From Candidatus Competibacteraceae bacterium (GTDB taxonomy: Bacteria; Pseudomonadota; Gammaproteobacteria; Competibacterales; Competibacteraceae): DNA of 5,372 bases. The position numbers and the translations under genes are program-made. Positions 1 to 5,372 of this stretch are shown here, piece after piece (position 1 is the stretch's first letter; every line of letters starts with the position of its first letter). The stretch spans positions 1 to 5,372 of the forward strand of contig JAAUQA010000268.1 of assembly GCA_012032855.1 (NCBI GenBank). The letters are read 5' to 3'. The notes below the pieces were generated by a model that saw only the letters and a list, made by a program, of their open reading frames with translations, did no database searches and was not told the DNA's origin.

Positions 1-353
1 ATCCAGTCAATGTTGAGTTAGGTTCCCTGCCCGTTGGGGATAAAGAACAGTTGACCTATCCGATCCCGGAGTCTATACCGGACACCGCTCGTGAAATTCT
101 GGTCTATGTCTACATCGCGACCAATTACGTCAAAGGCGATGCGCACGACTTCAAGCTGTTTGTCAACGTCAATACTAAGGAAGAAAACGCATTCTACCTA
201 CACGCCTTTGCGTTTGCCCAGCAAGGTTGGTCGTACAATTCAGAGAATGCCTGGTTACCGATGCCTGCAGATAAAACCTTAAGAGCACAATCGGATGGAA
301 AACCGTTATTCGGTAGCTGGAACAGCCAGATCCGGATTATTGCCTATCGCTGA
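1..353 (+). CDS. C-terminal part of an unrecognised protein (5' end outside window)
   Basis: The frame is open from the left edge (first whole codon at 3) to a TGA at 351-353, giving about 116 residues of a longer protein. A TTG at 51 could be read as a start, but the frame continues upstream without a stop and no ribosome binding site precedes it, so this is best taken as a truncated gene. The visible part has no signal peptide or membrane segment. It has alternating hydrophobic residues (ILVYVYIA, AFYLHAFAFA), many aromatics (GWSYNSENAWLPMP), and ends with a short strand-like IRIIAYR. This suggests a compact beta-sandwich domain like those at the C-termini of surface, fibre or lectin-like proteins, which is inference from composition only. 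It ends 30 bases before the crotonase gene on the same strand. Function unknown. Confidence 0.7.
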   Translation, partial: PVNVELGSLPVGDKEQLTYPIPESIPDTAREILVYVYIATNYVKGDAHDFKLFVNVNTKEENAFYLHAFAFAQQGWSYNSENAWLPMPADKTLRAQSDGKPLFGSWNSQIRIIAYR

Positions 354-367
354 CAACGGACTCACGC

Positions 368-372
368 AGGAG
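368..372 (+). promoter_or_regulatory. Ribosome binding site of the crotonase gene
   Basis: AGGAG lies 11 bases before the ATG at 384. It supports this start over later in-frame ATGs. It sits in the 30-base gap after the preceding partial gene. No terminator is visible in that gap, so read-through from the preceding gene is possible. Confidence 0.6.
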
Positions 373-383
373 ATCACATCACC

Positions 384-1184
384 ATGTCGGAACCTTTACT
401 ATATCAACAGAATGAGACCATCGTTACCCTGACGCTGAATCGTCCGGAAACCCGCAACCCCATTTCAGAAGACGATATGATCGAAGCGCTGGAAACTGCG
501 GTCGCTTGCATCAATCGAGACCAGAGTGTCCGGGTAGTGATCGTGACCGGGGCAGGAAGTGCATTTTCCTCGGGCGGCAACGTAAAGCATATGCGCGATC
601 GACAGGGGATGTTCGGAGGGAGTCCCACTCAAGTACGCACCGGTTACCGACACGGCATTCAACGTATCCCGTTAGCGCTCTATAACATTGAGACCCCGAC
701 ACTCGCAGCAGTCAACGGTCCCGCTATCGGAGCCGGCTGCGATTTAGCCTTAATGTGCGATATCCGTATCGCCGCTGAGACGGCACTGTTCGCCGAAAGT
801 TTTGTCAAGGTCGGGATTATTCCCGGTGATGGTGGAGCTTGGTTTTTACCTCGTGCAGTCGGCTTATCCCGTGCTTGCGAAATGGCGTTCACCGGCGAGC
901 CCATTGATGCGCAAACCGCGTTGGATTGGGGGCTGGTATCAAAAGTAGTGCCCCCTGAACAGCTCTTGGAAGAAGCCGGAAAACTGGCCCTACGTATCGC
1001 CGTTAATCCGCCCGATGCGTTACGCATGACCAAAAAACTGATTCGTGAGGGCCAGCATCTCCGTTTGGATAGCTTGTTGGAACTATCCGCTGCCTTCCAG
1101 GCTCTGGCGCACCATACACGGGATCATCAGGAAGCCGTTGCGGCTTTGCTGGAGAAACGAACCGCCCATTTCAGCGGTGAATAG
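384..1184 (+). CDS. Enoyl-CoA hydratase/isomerase (crotonase) family protein
   Basis: A complete 266-residue protein, the usual length for a single-domain crotonase-fold enzyme. Members bind acyl-CoA and stabilise an enolate in an oxyanion hole; the reaction may be hydration, isomerisation, dehalogenation or hydrolysis. Family signatures are the first oxyanion-hole segment SSGGNVKHM (62-70), the signature AAVNGPAIGAGCDLALMCD (108-126), and GIIPGDGGAWFLPRAVG (144-160). The helical C-terminal part (about 200-266) contains the family-typical NPPDALRMTKKLI. The two catalytic glutamates of classical enoyl-CoA hydratase (Glu144 and Glu164 in the rat enzyme) align with Asp120 and Phe140, so plain enoyl-CoA hydratase activity is doubtful. 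Asp149 in the GDGG turn could be the active acid/base. The ATG at 384 is preceded by AGGAG (368-372) at 11 bases. The family call is firm; the substrate is unknown. Confidence 0.93.
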   Translation: MSEPLLYQQNETIVTLTLNRPETRNPISEDDMIEALETAVACINRDQSVRVVIVTGAGSAFSSGGNVKHMRDRQGMFGGSPTQVRTGYRHGIQRIPLALYNIETPTLAAVNGPAIGAGCDLALMCDIRIAAETALFAESFVKVGIIPGDGGAWFLPRAVGLSRACEMAFTGEPIDAQTALDWGLVSKVVPPEQLLEEAGKLALRIAVNPPDALRMTKKLIREGQHLRLDSLLELSAAFQALAHHTRDHQEAVAALLEKRTAHFSGE

Positions 1185-1202
1185 AGCACTTATTGAGTTA
1201 AA

Positions 1203-1226
1203 CGGGACGCGCCCAGGCGCGTCCCG
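1203..1226. terminator. Perfect inverted repeat between convergent genes, probable terminator
   Basis: CGGGACGCGCC and GGCGCGTCCCG form an 11-pair perfect stem around the two bases CA (in practice the top pair or two would open to make the loop). It lies 18 bases after the crotonase stop and 10 bases beyond the aquaporin stop. In the aquaporin direction it is followed by TTTAAC, a short T run. In the crotonase direction it is followed by ACAATG, with no T run. It is therefore a better intrinsic terminator for aqpZ, while still able to block read-through from the other side. Confidence 0.6.
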
Positions 1227-1236
1227 ACAATGCAGG

Positions 1237-1941
1237 TCAAGATTGTTCGGCGTCGCCGGCAAACAACCCGCGATAGACCAGGCCGGCTAAAGCCGCACCG
1301 ACGATGGGTGCCACCCAGAACAACCAGAGTTGTCCGATGGCCCAATCGCCGACGAATAACGCCGGTCCGGTACTGCGTGCCGGATTGACCGAGGTATTGG
1401 TCACCGGAATGCTGATCAAATGAATCAAGGTCAGCCCTAGCCCAATCGCAATAGGCGCAAAACCTGCTGGGGCACGTTTATCCGTTGCCCCCAATATAAT
1501 GATTAAAAACATGAAGGTCATAACGATTTCCGTGACCAATGCGGCCATCAGCGAATAACCACCGGGAGAATGGGCACCATAGCCATTGGATGCCAAACCA
1601 CCGCTGATATCAAATCCTGCCTTGCCACTGGCGATCAAATAAAGCACTCCGGCAGCGACTATCGCACCTAACACCTGTGCGACCACATAAGGCAGCAACT
1701 CCCCGACCGGAAACCGTCCACCCGTGACCAACCCGACAGACACCGCCGGGTTAAGATGACATCCCGAGATATGACCGATGGCATAAGCCATGGTAAGCAC
1801 CGTCAATCCGAACGCGAGCGCAACACCTAATAAGCCGATACCCACATCTGGAAATGCCGCAGCCAACACAGCACTGCCGCAGCCACCCAACACCAACCAA
1901 AAAGTGCCGATAAATTCGGCTGCCGCACGTTGAAACATCAT
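1237..1941 (-). CDS. aqpZ: Aquaporin Z, water channel
   Basis: A 234-residue inner-membrane channel, close to the 231 residues of E. coli AqpZ and clearly alike along its whole length (for example [17 protein letters not shown] at 12-28 and [19 protein letters not shown] at 172-190). Both pore NPA motifs are present (64-66 and 186-188). The aromatic/arginine filter positions read Phe44, His174, Thr183 and Arg189, the water-selective set of AqpZ, so water rather than glycerol is the expected substrate. Six hydrophobic segments and two half-helices fit the MIP fold. The start is put at 1941, where AGGAG (1950-1954) stands 8 bases upstream; the frame extends to a possible start at 2001, but that would add a non-homologous tail. 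An ATG at 1938 is a second option. Convergent with the crotonase gene and divergent from the gene at 2109. No defect seen. Confidence 0.97.
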   Translation of the reverse strand: MMFQRAAAEFIGTFWLVLGGCGSAVLAAAFPDVGIGLLGVALAFGLTVLTMAYAIGHISGCHLNPAVSVGLVTGGRFPVGELLPYVVAQVLGAIVAAGVLYLIASGKAGFDISGGLASNGYGAHSPGGYSLMAALVTEIVMTFMFLIIILGATDKRAPAGFAPIAIGLGLTLIHLISIPVTNTSVNPARSTGPALFVGDWAIGQLWLFWVAPIVGAALAGLVYRGLFAGDAEQS

Positions 1942-1949
1942 AGTTAAAG

Positions 1950-1954
1950 CTCCT
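1950..1954 (-). promoter_or_regulatory. Ribosome binding site fixing the aqpZ start
   Basis: Read on the minus strand, GAGGAG ends 8 bases before the ATG at 1941. This decides the start in favour of 1941 and against the longer frame beginning at 2001. Confidence 0.75.
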
Positions 1955-1974
1955 CGTATCAATTTCACACAGGC

Positions 1975-2025
1975 CCGGGCATAGTCCCGGTTTAGCACCA
2001 AAAAGGGGTGACGCAGATCACCGGG
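1975..2025 (-). promoter_or_regulatory. Possible attenuator-like leader of aqpZ
   Basis: On the minus strand, the 85 bases before aqpZ hold several short complementary arms in conflict with each other. GGTGA (2022-2018) and TCACC (2011-2007) form a stem with a 6-base loop, followed by CC and TTTTT (2004-2000), like a weak intrinsic terminator. CCCGGT (2025-2020) can instead pair with ACCGGG (1991-1986), enclosing a CACC/GGTG pair (2010-2007 with 1999-1996) that spans the T run. A third hairpin, CCGGG/CCCGG (1990-1986 with 1979-1975), competes for the ACCGGG arm. The stems are only 4-6 pairs long and no known riboswitch core is recognised, so a regulatory role is inference. No convincing promoter was found for aqpZ. 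Confidence 0.3.
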
Positions 2026-2108
2026 AGCTACTAGCCATTGAGCATAATCGAATCAAGTTGCAAAATCGATAACAGCTTACAATCGAGTAACTCCTGATAG
2101 GATGATGT

Positions 2109-3500
2109 ATGGTCAAGCATGAAGAAAAACCAGCCGTAACAGGACAAGAGCAACAACCGCTATGGCGTTACATACCCCATCGCCAGTTTGCACGACCTCG
2201 GACTTCAGCGCGGGAAGAGGTGCGCAAGGGACTGCTCGGACTATGGGCACAACTTTGGAATAAACATCAACCACATGAAACCCAATCAACGCATACCGAC
2301 TTGCGGCATCTATCCCATTCCCTGCGTGACCGAATTGCACCTGTACCGGACTGGACGGTATTGCGCTCTGCCCTAGATGAAGCCTTGTCATCCTGGCTGG
2401 ACGATAGCCCTTCAGCGGCACGCCTGCAGATCGTTATCGGCACCCCTTATAGCGGCACCCATGAGGCGCTGAACCACTGGGCAGCTGCGCATAACCTGTT
2501 CCTGCTGGACCCGCCAAACACCGAGGATCTATTGGCCGGGAATAACACCTGGTTCGATCATCTGCCGCAAGACGTGGCAACCCCACTGGTGTTACCCTCA
2601 TTGGAACAGTGCTATCTGCGCCACACGCACGGTTTATTGCTGATCCGGCAATTCTTGCAATGGTTAGTCCATCGGCCGGGCCGTTGCGTGTTGGGTTGTT
2701 CCAGTTGGGCTTGGATTTATTTGAGCAAAGCGGTCGGAATCAATACATTATTCCCAGCGCCGTTGATATTGGAAGCTTTAGATGGGGAACGTTTGCAAGC
2801 TTGGTTCAGTCAGTTGGCCGAGGACAGCGAGATGCAGCCTATTGTGTTCCGGCAAGCTGATAACGGCCACTTTGTTATTCCTCCGGGAAAACCCGATGAC
2901 CCTGAAACAGCTCCCGCAGAACAGGGTGACCATCGGGAACTATCGACTTTTTTAACCGACGTGGCCGCACATAGCCGTGGCAATCCCGGCGTGGCCTGGG
3001 CCATCTGGCGCTACAGTTTGAGCCGGTTACCCGACCAAGACATGGCGGAGCACGCCGGGCATGACACAGAAACGGTTTGGGTTAAACCCTGGCAGCAAAT
3101 CCGCTTACCCACCCCGCCCAGCCCCTGCAATCACAGCGAGCTGTTCGTTCTACAAGCCGTGCTGCTCCATGACGGATTGACGACACAAGCGCTCACCTTG
3201 TCATTACCCTCGGCTGCTTTCGAAATCCAGTGCGCATTGACCCGACTGCTACAGTTGGACGTGTTGGAAATGGTCCAACAGCACTGGCGAGTGAGCCCGC
3301 TGGCGTATCCCGCAGTACGCGAAATGTTGGCCAGTAGGAGTTTTTGGTGGACGAAAATAATTAATCGGGTTTGCAGTACAATCACTACTCAATGGCTGCG
3401 GCCAAACCGACTACCGACAGGAGACTTTCATGAACATCGGCTCGCTTTTGCCCCGGCACGCCCGCTATCGGCCCAATCATTTAGCCTTCGTTTGCGGTGA
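2109..3500 (+). CDS. ATPase-like protein with degenerate P-loop, probably frameshifted near its 3' end
   Basis: The frame codes for 463 residues, but only about the first 412 look like a folded protein. A charged N-terminal stretch (1-60) is followed by a core resembling AAA+/STAND ATPases: a strand and loop LQIVIGTPYSGTHEAL (106-121) in Walker A position but without lysine, a strand VLGCSSWAW (194-202) reminiscent of sensor 1, a lid-like helix LDGERLQAWFSQL (224-236), and GNPGVAWAIWR (291-301) like sensor 2. A winged-helix-like part follows (about 343-410). No membrane segment or signal peptide. Start ATG 2109 has AGGA (2099-2102) 6 bases upstream. After Arg410 the frame turns into low-quality sequence and overlaps the synthetase gene by 71 bases. 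Moving to the -1 frame within the T run 3341-3345 gives SFLVDENN and a TAA at 3362-3364, a more natural 418-residue end. Exact family and function unrecognised; nucleotide hydrolysis is doubtful. Confidence 0.75.
   Translation: MVKHEEKPAVTGQEQQPLWRYIPHRQFARPRTSAREEVRKGLLGLWAQLWNKHQPHETQSTHTDLRHLSHSLRDRIAPVPDWTVLRSALDEALSSWLDDSPSAARLQIVIGTPYSGTHEALNHWAAAHNLFLLDPPNTEDLLAGNNTWFDHLPQDVATPLVLPSLEQCYLRHTHGLLLIRQFLQWLVHRPGRCVLGCSSWAWIYLSKAVGINTLFPAPLILEALDGERLQAWFSQLAEDSEMQPIVFRQADNGHFVIPPGKPDDPETAPAEQGDHRELSTFLTDVAAHSRGNPGVAWAIWRYSLSRLPDQDMAEHAGHDTETVWVKPWQQIRLPTPPSPCNHSELFVLQAVLLHDGLTTQALTLSLPSAAFEIQCALTRLLQLDVLEMVQQHWRVSPLAYPAVREMLASRSFWWTKIINRVCSTITTQWLRPNRLPTGDFHEHRLAFAPARPLSAQSFSLRLR
3419..3423 (+). 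promoter_or_regulatory. Ribosome binding site of the acyl-CoA synthetase gene
   Basis: AGGAG lies 6 bases before the ATG at 3430. This good site, inside the apparent 3' tail of the preceding frame, supports the synthetase start and argues that the upstream gene really ends earlier. Confidence 0.75.
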
Positions 3501-5205
3501 TCAACGGTTCACTTATCGTGAATTCAACGCCTATGTCAACACGCTGGCCAATGCCCTGTTGGCTTGCGGGCTCAGTAAGGGCGACAAAATGGCCACCCTG
3601 CTACCGAATTGCACCGAACTCATGGCAGCCTACTGGGCGGCGGCCAAAACCGGCATTGTGATCGTGCCTTGCAGCCCGTTGTTGCAGGACAGCGGACTGA
3701 CTACATTGTTGAATGATTCAGATACCGTATTGGTGTTGGCAGATGCCGGCTTTACCGATACGTTGGAGCGAATTCGCGGCGATTTACCGGCAATCCAAGC
3801 GGACCGCTTCATACTGGTCGCGGGTGAACCACGGCAGGGTTTTCGTAGTTATACCGAGTTCGTCGCCGCCGCTTCCCAAGACAACCCACCGGACGCCGAT
3901 CTGAATGACGACGATGTCTACAACATCATGTACTCCAGCGGCACCACCGGCGCACCTAAAGGCATCGTGCATACCCATTATATCCGCGCCATGTATTGCA
4001 CGATTTTCGGGGCATGCTGGCGGATGACACCGGAGAGTGTAGTGCTCCATGCTGGTTCCATAGTATTCAACGGCGCGATGTTAGATCTCATGCCTTGGAT
4101 GTATCTGGGCTGCACTTATATTCTGCATAAAGCCTTTGCCGCGGAAGACGTCATCGCCGATACCGCCAAGGAAAAAGTCACCCATATCGTCATGGTGCCG
4201 TCGCAAATCATAGCGATGCTCAACAGCCCGGTCTTTGCCTCCGACAAATTGGAATCGTTAGAAATGATTCAAAATGTCGGCGCGCCGCTGCACTTGGAGC
4301 ACAAACATCGTTTGAACGAACAACTTCCGGGCCGTTTCTACGAATTGTACGGGCTGACCGAGGGCTTCATGACTGTGCTCGATAAGCACGACGCGATCCG
4401 TAAAGTCGGCTCCGTGGGTGTACCACCGCCGTTTCTGGAAATGCGTATCGTCAACGACAGCGGCGAGGAGTGCGCGCTGGGGGAAATCGGCGAAATCTGC
4501 GGCAAAGGCCCTATGCTGATGCCGGGTTATTACAAGCGACCCGACCTGACTGAAAAAGCCATCATCAACGGCTGGCTGTATACCGGCGATGCCGGTTATG
4601 TGGACGACGAGGGCTATCTGTTTCTGGTAGACCGGCTCAAAGACATGATCATCTCGGGTGGGGTGAATGTGTATCCCAAGGACATCGAAGAAATCATCAT
4701 CCGTGAACAGGTCCTGGAAAGTGCGTCAAATGCAGTCAAGATCTCTGTCGATGTGGCCGATGCGCTTTCTTCAATTATTGGCGCTTCCAAAACCGCACAA
4801 CAACGGTGGAATTCAAGCCGGAAGATTTCGTCGTATAAGGCAGTAACTTCCCGCGCTCCCCCGCGCAACAAACCCGAACAGAAGATCCAAGAAGAATTAT
4901 CCAGTATGAACATCGCAAGCACCAAGAAATGGAGCGGAATCGGCATGGCTTCGGCCCTCGCCTTCACCGCTGTCACTGGTTCCGCCCTCGCGGACAAGAT
5001 CCCGCTCGAATTCCCGAAGCCGATGTTCGTCGGCACGCCGGTGAAGGCCGAGCGCAAGAATCTTGAGACCCGGACGCCCTCCAAGATCGTCAAGGAGATC
5101 GAGGCTTCCACCCCTACCGCCGCTGCGAGGTCGCCTGGGCCGGTTCGAACGCGACCTCGGCAAGACCGAAGAGGACCGCAAAGAGGATTTTTCCGGAGGC
5201 TATGA
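3430..5205 (+). CDS. AMP-forming acyl-CoA synthetase, C-terminal domain lost, frame runs into unrelated sequence
   Basis: Residues 1 to about 432 are a good class I adenylate-forming enzyme, which activates a carboxylic acid with ATP and joins it to CoA. Motifs in order: the ATP-phosphate loop YSSGTTGAPKG (168-178), YELYGLTE (304-311), GWLYTGD (381-387), and the hinge region DRLKDMIISGGVNVYPKDIE (401-420). Family members normally continue for about 90-100 residues with a mobile C-terminal domain carrying the catalytic lysine (PxxGK type motif). Here similarity fades after IIREQVLESA (423-432), and no such lysine motif appears in 433-591. Instead the frame passes through about 60 residues without family character and then, from Met493 (4906), a Sec signal peptide of another protein. 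The thioester-forming step and probably adenylation should be impaired, so the gene is likely inactive or misassembled. Fatty or other acid specificity cannot be told. It follows the ATPase-like gene on the same strand. Confidence 0.85.
   Translation: MNIGSLLPRHARYRPNHLAFVCGDQRFTYREFNAYVNTLANALLACGLSKGDKMATLLPNCTELMAAYWAAAKTGIVIVPCSPLLQDSGLTTLLNDSDTVLVLADAGFTDTLERIRGDLPAIQADRFILVAGEPRQGFRSYTEFVAAASQDNPPDADLNDDDVYNIMYSSGTTGAPKGIVHTHYIRAMYCTIFGACWRMTPESVVLHAGSIVFNGAMLDLMPWMYLGCTYILHKAFAAEDVIADTAKEKVTHIVMVPSQIIAMLNSPVFASDKLESLEMIQNVGAPLHLEHKHRLNEQLPGRFYELYGLTEGFMTVLDKHDAIRKVGSVGVPPPFLEMRIVNDSGEECALGEIGEICGKGPMLMPGYYKRPDLTEKAIINGWLYTGDAGYVDDEGYLFLVDRLKDMIISGGVNVYPKDIEEIIIREQVLESASNAVKISVDVADALSSIIGASKTAQQRWNSSRKISSYKAVTSRAPPRNKPEQKIQEELSSMNIASTKKWSGIGMASALAFTAVTGSALADKIPLEFPKPMFVGTPVKAERKNLETRTPSKIVKEIEASTPTAAARSPGPVRTRPRQDRRGPQRGFFRRL
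4726..4905 (+). other. Junction region between synthetase remnant and signal-peptide gene
   Basis: This 180-base stretch keeps the synthetase frame open but encodes nothing that resembles its C-terminal domain. In another forward frame, a run ending TTTVEFKPEDFVV stops at a TAA (4836-4838) and looks like a possible C-terminus of a third gene; this is weak, since it is short and has no start. The second half (about 4839-4905) reads like a leader, with a purine-rich AAGAAG (4889-4894) 11 bases before the ATG at 4906. No inverted terminal repeats, target duplication or tRNA end was seen, so no mobile element can be named. Confidence 0.5.
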
Positions 5206-5290
5206 TTTTGACACCGCATTTTCCAAACCCTTTCGGCCGGCCCTCCGCTCTGTTCCAGCACGCACAACCGCTTCAACATCGCAGCGGTAA
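4906..5290 (+). pseudogene. Short secreted-protein gene, probably frameshifted near 5110-5145
   Basis: The ATG at 4906 begins a clear Sec signal peptide: KK at 7-8, a hydrophobic core (about 11-24), and GSALA before Asp30, a classic signal peptidase I site. The mature start is KIPLEFPKPMFVGTPV (31-46). This resembles the N-terminus of exported proteins with discoidin-like domains as I remember them, but no such domain follows. Codons from about 4936 to 5118 nearly all end in G or C, unlike the genes to the left. Read straight on, the frame ends at a TGA (5203-5205), giving 99 residues with an Arg/Pro-rich, unnatural tail. From about 5142 the G/C third-position pattern moves to the next forward frame, which reads FERDLGKTEEDRKEDFSGG and stops at 5288-5290. 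An extra base in the C4 run 5110-5113 would explain this. The alternative is a genuine 99-residue protein. Confidence 0.45.
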
Positions 5291-5372
5291 TCGGATTGCA
5301 CTTTCAACTGCAATTCTTTTCACGCTTATGCTGAACATCAGTTTACCATACCCGCTGAAAGCGAATATCGCA
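5202..5372 (+). CDS. Start of an open frame running off the right edge, possible exported or membrane protein
   Basis: From the ATG at 5202 the frame stays open for 57 codons to the window end. Its ATG overlaps the TGA of the preceding frame as ATGA, a common arrangement for translational coupling. GGAGG (5195-5199) is only 2 bases before this ATG but 8 bases before an in-frame TTG at 5208, so TTG may be the real start. After a polar part with arginines, residues about 33-47 (IALSTAILFTLMLNI) are hydrophobic and are followed by LPYPLKANIA, which could be a signal peptide with a late cleavage site. It overlaps the competing frame ending at 5290, and only one of the two is likely real. No family recognised. 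Confidence 0.35.
   Translation, partial: MILTPHFPNPFGRPSALFQHAQPLQHRSGNRIALSTAILFTLMLNISLPYPLKANIA
5293..5320 (+). terminator. Weak hairpin with T4 run
   Basis: GGATTGCA (5293-5300) pairs with TGCAATTC (5309-5316), eight pairs including one G-T, around an 8-base loop, followed by TTTT (5317-5320). It begins 2 bases after the TAA at 5288-5290, so it would suit a terminator for the frame ending there. It would conflict with the frame open to the right edge. The stem is AT-rich and may be chance. Confidence 0.25.

Noticed and set aside
51..353. TTG at 51 as the true start of the first gene
   Set aside because: The frame is open to the left edge, no Shine-Dalgarno precedes it, and the upstream codons read as normal protein.
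680..1033. Minus-strand frame of 117 codons inside the crotonase gene
   Set aside because: Shadow of a strongly supported family gene; Ser/Pro/Ala-rich translation without motifs.
1942..2001. Longer N-terminus for aqpZ beginning at 2001
   Set aside because: The extra 20 residues have no counterpart in AqpZ, and they contain the AGGAG that serves the ATG at 1941.
2038..2066. Sigma-70-like promoter TTGAGC, 17 bases, CAAAAT before the gene at 2109
   Set aside because: Only four of six matches in each box; too weak to list as a feature without start-site data.
3371..3382. TACAAT (3377-3382) as a -10 box for the synthetase
   Set aside because: No -35 box at proper distance and no extended -10 TG in the right place.
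3430..4915. Ten-base direct repeat ATGAACATCG at 3430 and 4906
   Set aside because: It could suggest recombination between two gene starts, but the flanks differ at once and ten bases over start codons encoding MNI can occur by chance.
4614..5279. Long minus-strand frame of 221 codons opposite the synthetase end and the signal-peptide gene
   Set aside because: It lies antisense to convincing A8-motif and signal-peptide coding, has no ribosome binding site that I can see, and its translation has no domain character. Its openness follows from the G/C-ending codons on the other strand.

Overview
The window looks like bacterial chromosome of roughly balanced base composition. The aquaporin is very close to the AqpZ type of Gammaproteobacteria, which together with codon use suggests (but does not prove) a gammaproteobacterium. 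There are no rRNA, tRNA, CRISPR or transposase signals. The only sign of foreign sequence is a change of character after about 4725.

Layout. 1-353 (+): 3' end of a gene that starts outside the window, of unknown function. 384-1184 (+): a crotonase-fold (enoyl-CoA hydratase/isomerase family) enzyme. 1203-1226: a perfect hairpin between two convergent genes. 1237-1941 (-): aqpZ water channel, with a leader on its own strand that can form competing hairpins. 2109 onward (+): a protein resembling an AAA+/STAND ATPase with a degenerate P-loop and a C-terminal winged-helix-like part. Its frame seems to be broken at a T5 run near 3341, so its natural end is probably 3364 rather than 3500. 3430 onward (+): an AMP-forming acyl-CoA synthetase that keeps its N-terminal adenylating domain but loses family character just after the A8 hinge motif. 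The frame then runs through unrelated sequence into a Sec-signal-peptide protein (start 4906), which seems to be frameshifted itself. 5202 to the right edge (+): start of a further open frame, possibly a membrane or exported protein.

Functional reading. The crotonase and the acyl-CoA synthetase could serve the same acyl-CoA route (activation, then hydration or isomerisation), but aqpZ and the ATPase-like gene lie between them, so they are not one operon. aqpZ and the ATPase-like gene are divergent and share the 1942-2108 spacer. The most unusual part is 4700-5372: a synthetase without its C-terminal catalytic domain, joined in frame to a short stretch with strong G/C preference at third codon positions, followed by two frames that overlap each other. 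This can be read as a real deletion or insertion scar with decaying genes, or as a chimeric assembly join. The sequence alone does not decide. I see no clear new defence or biosynthetic system here.
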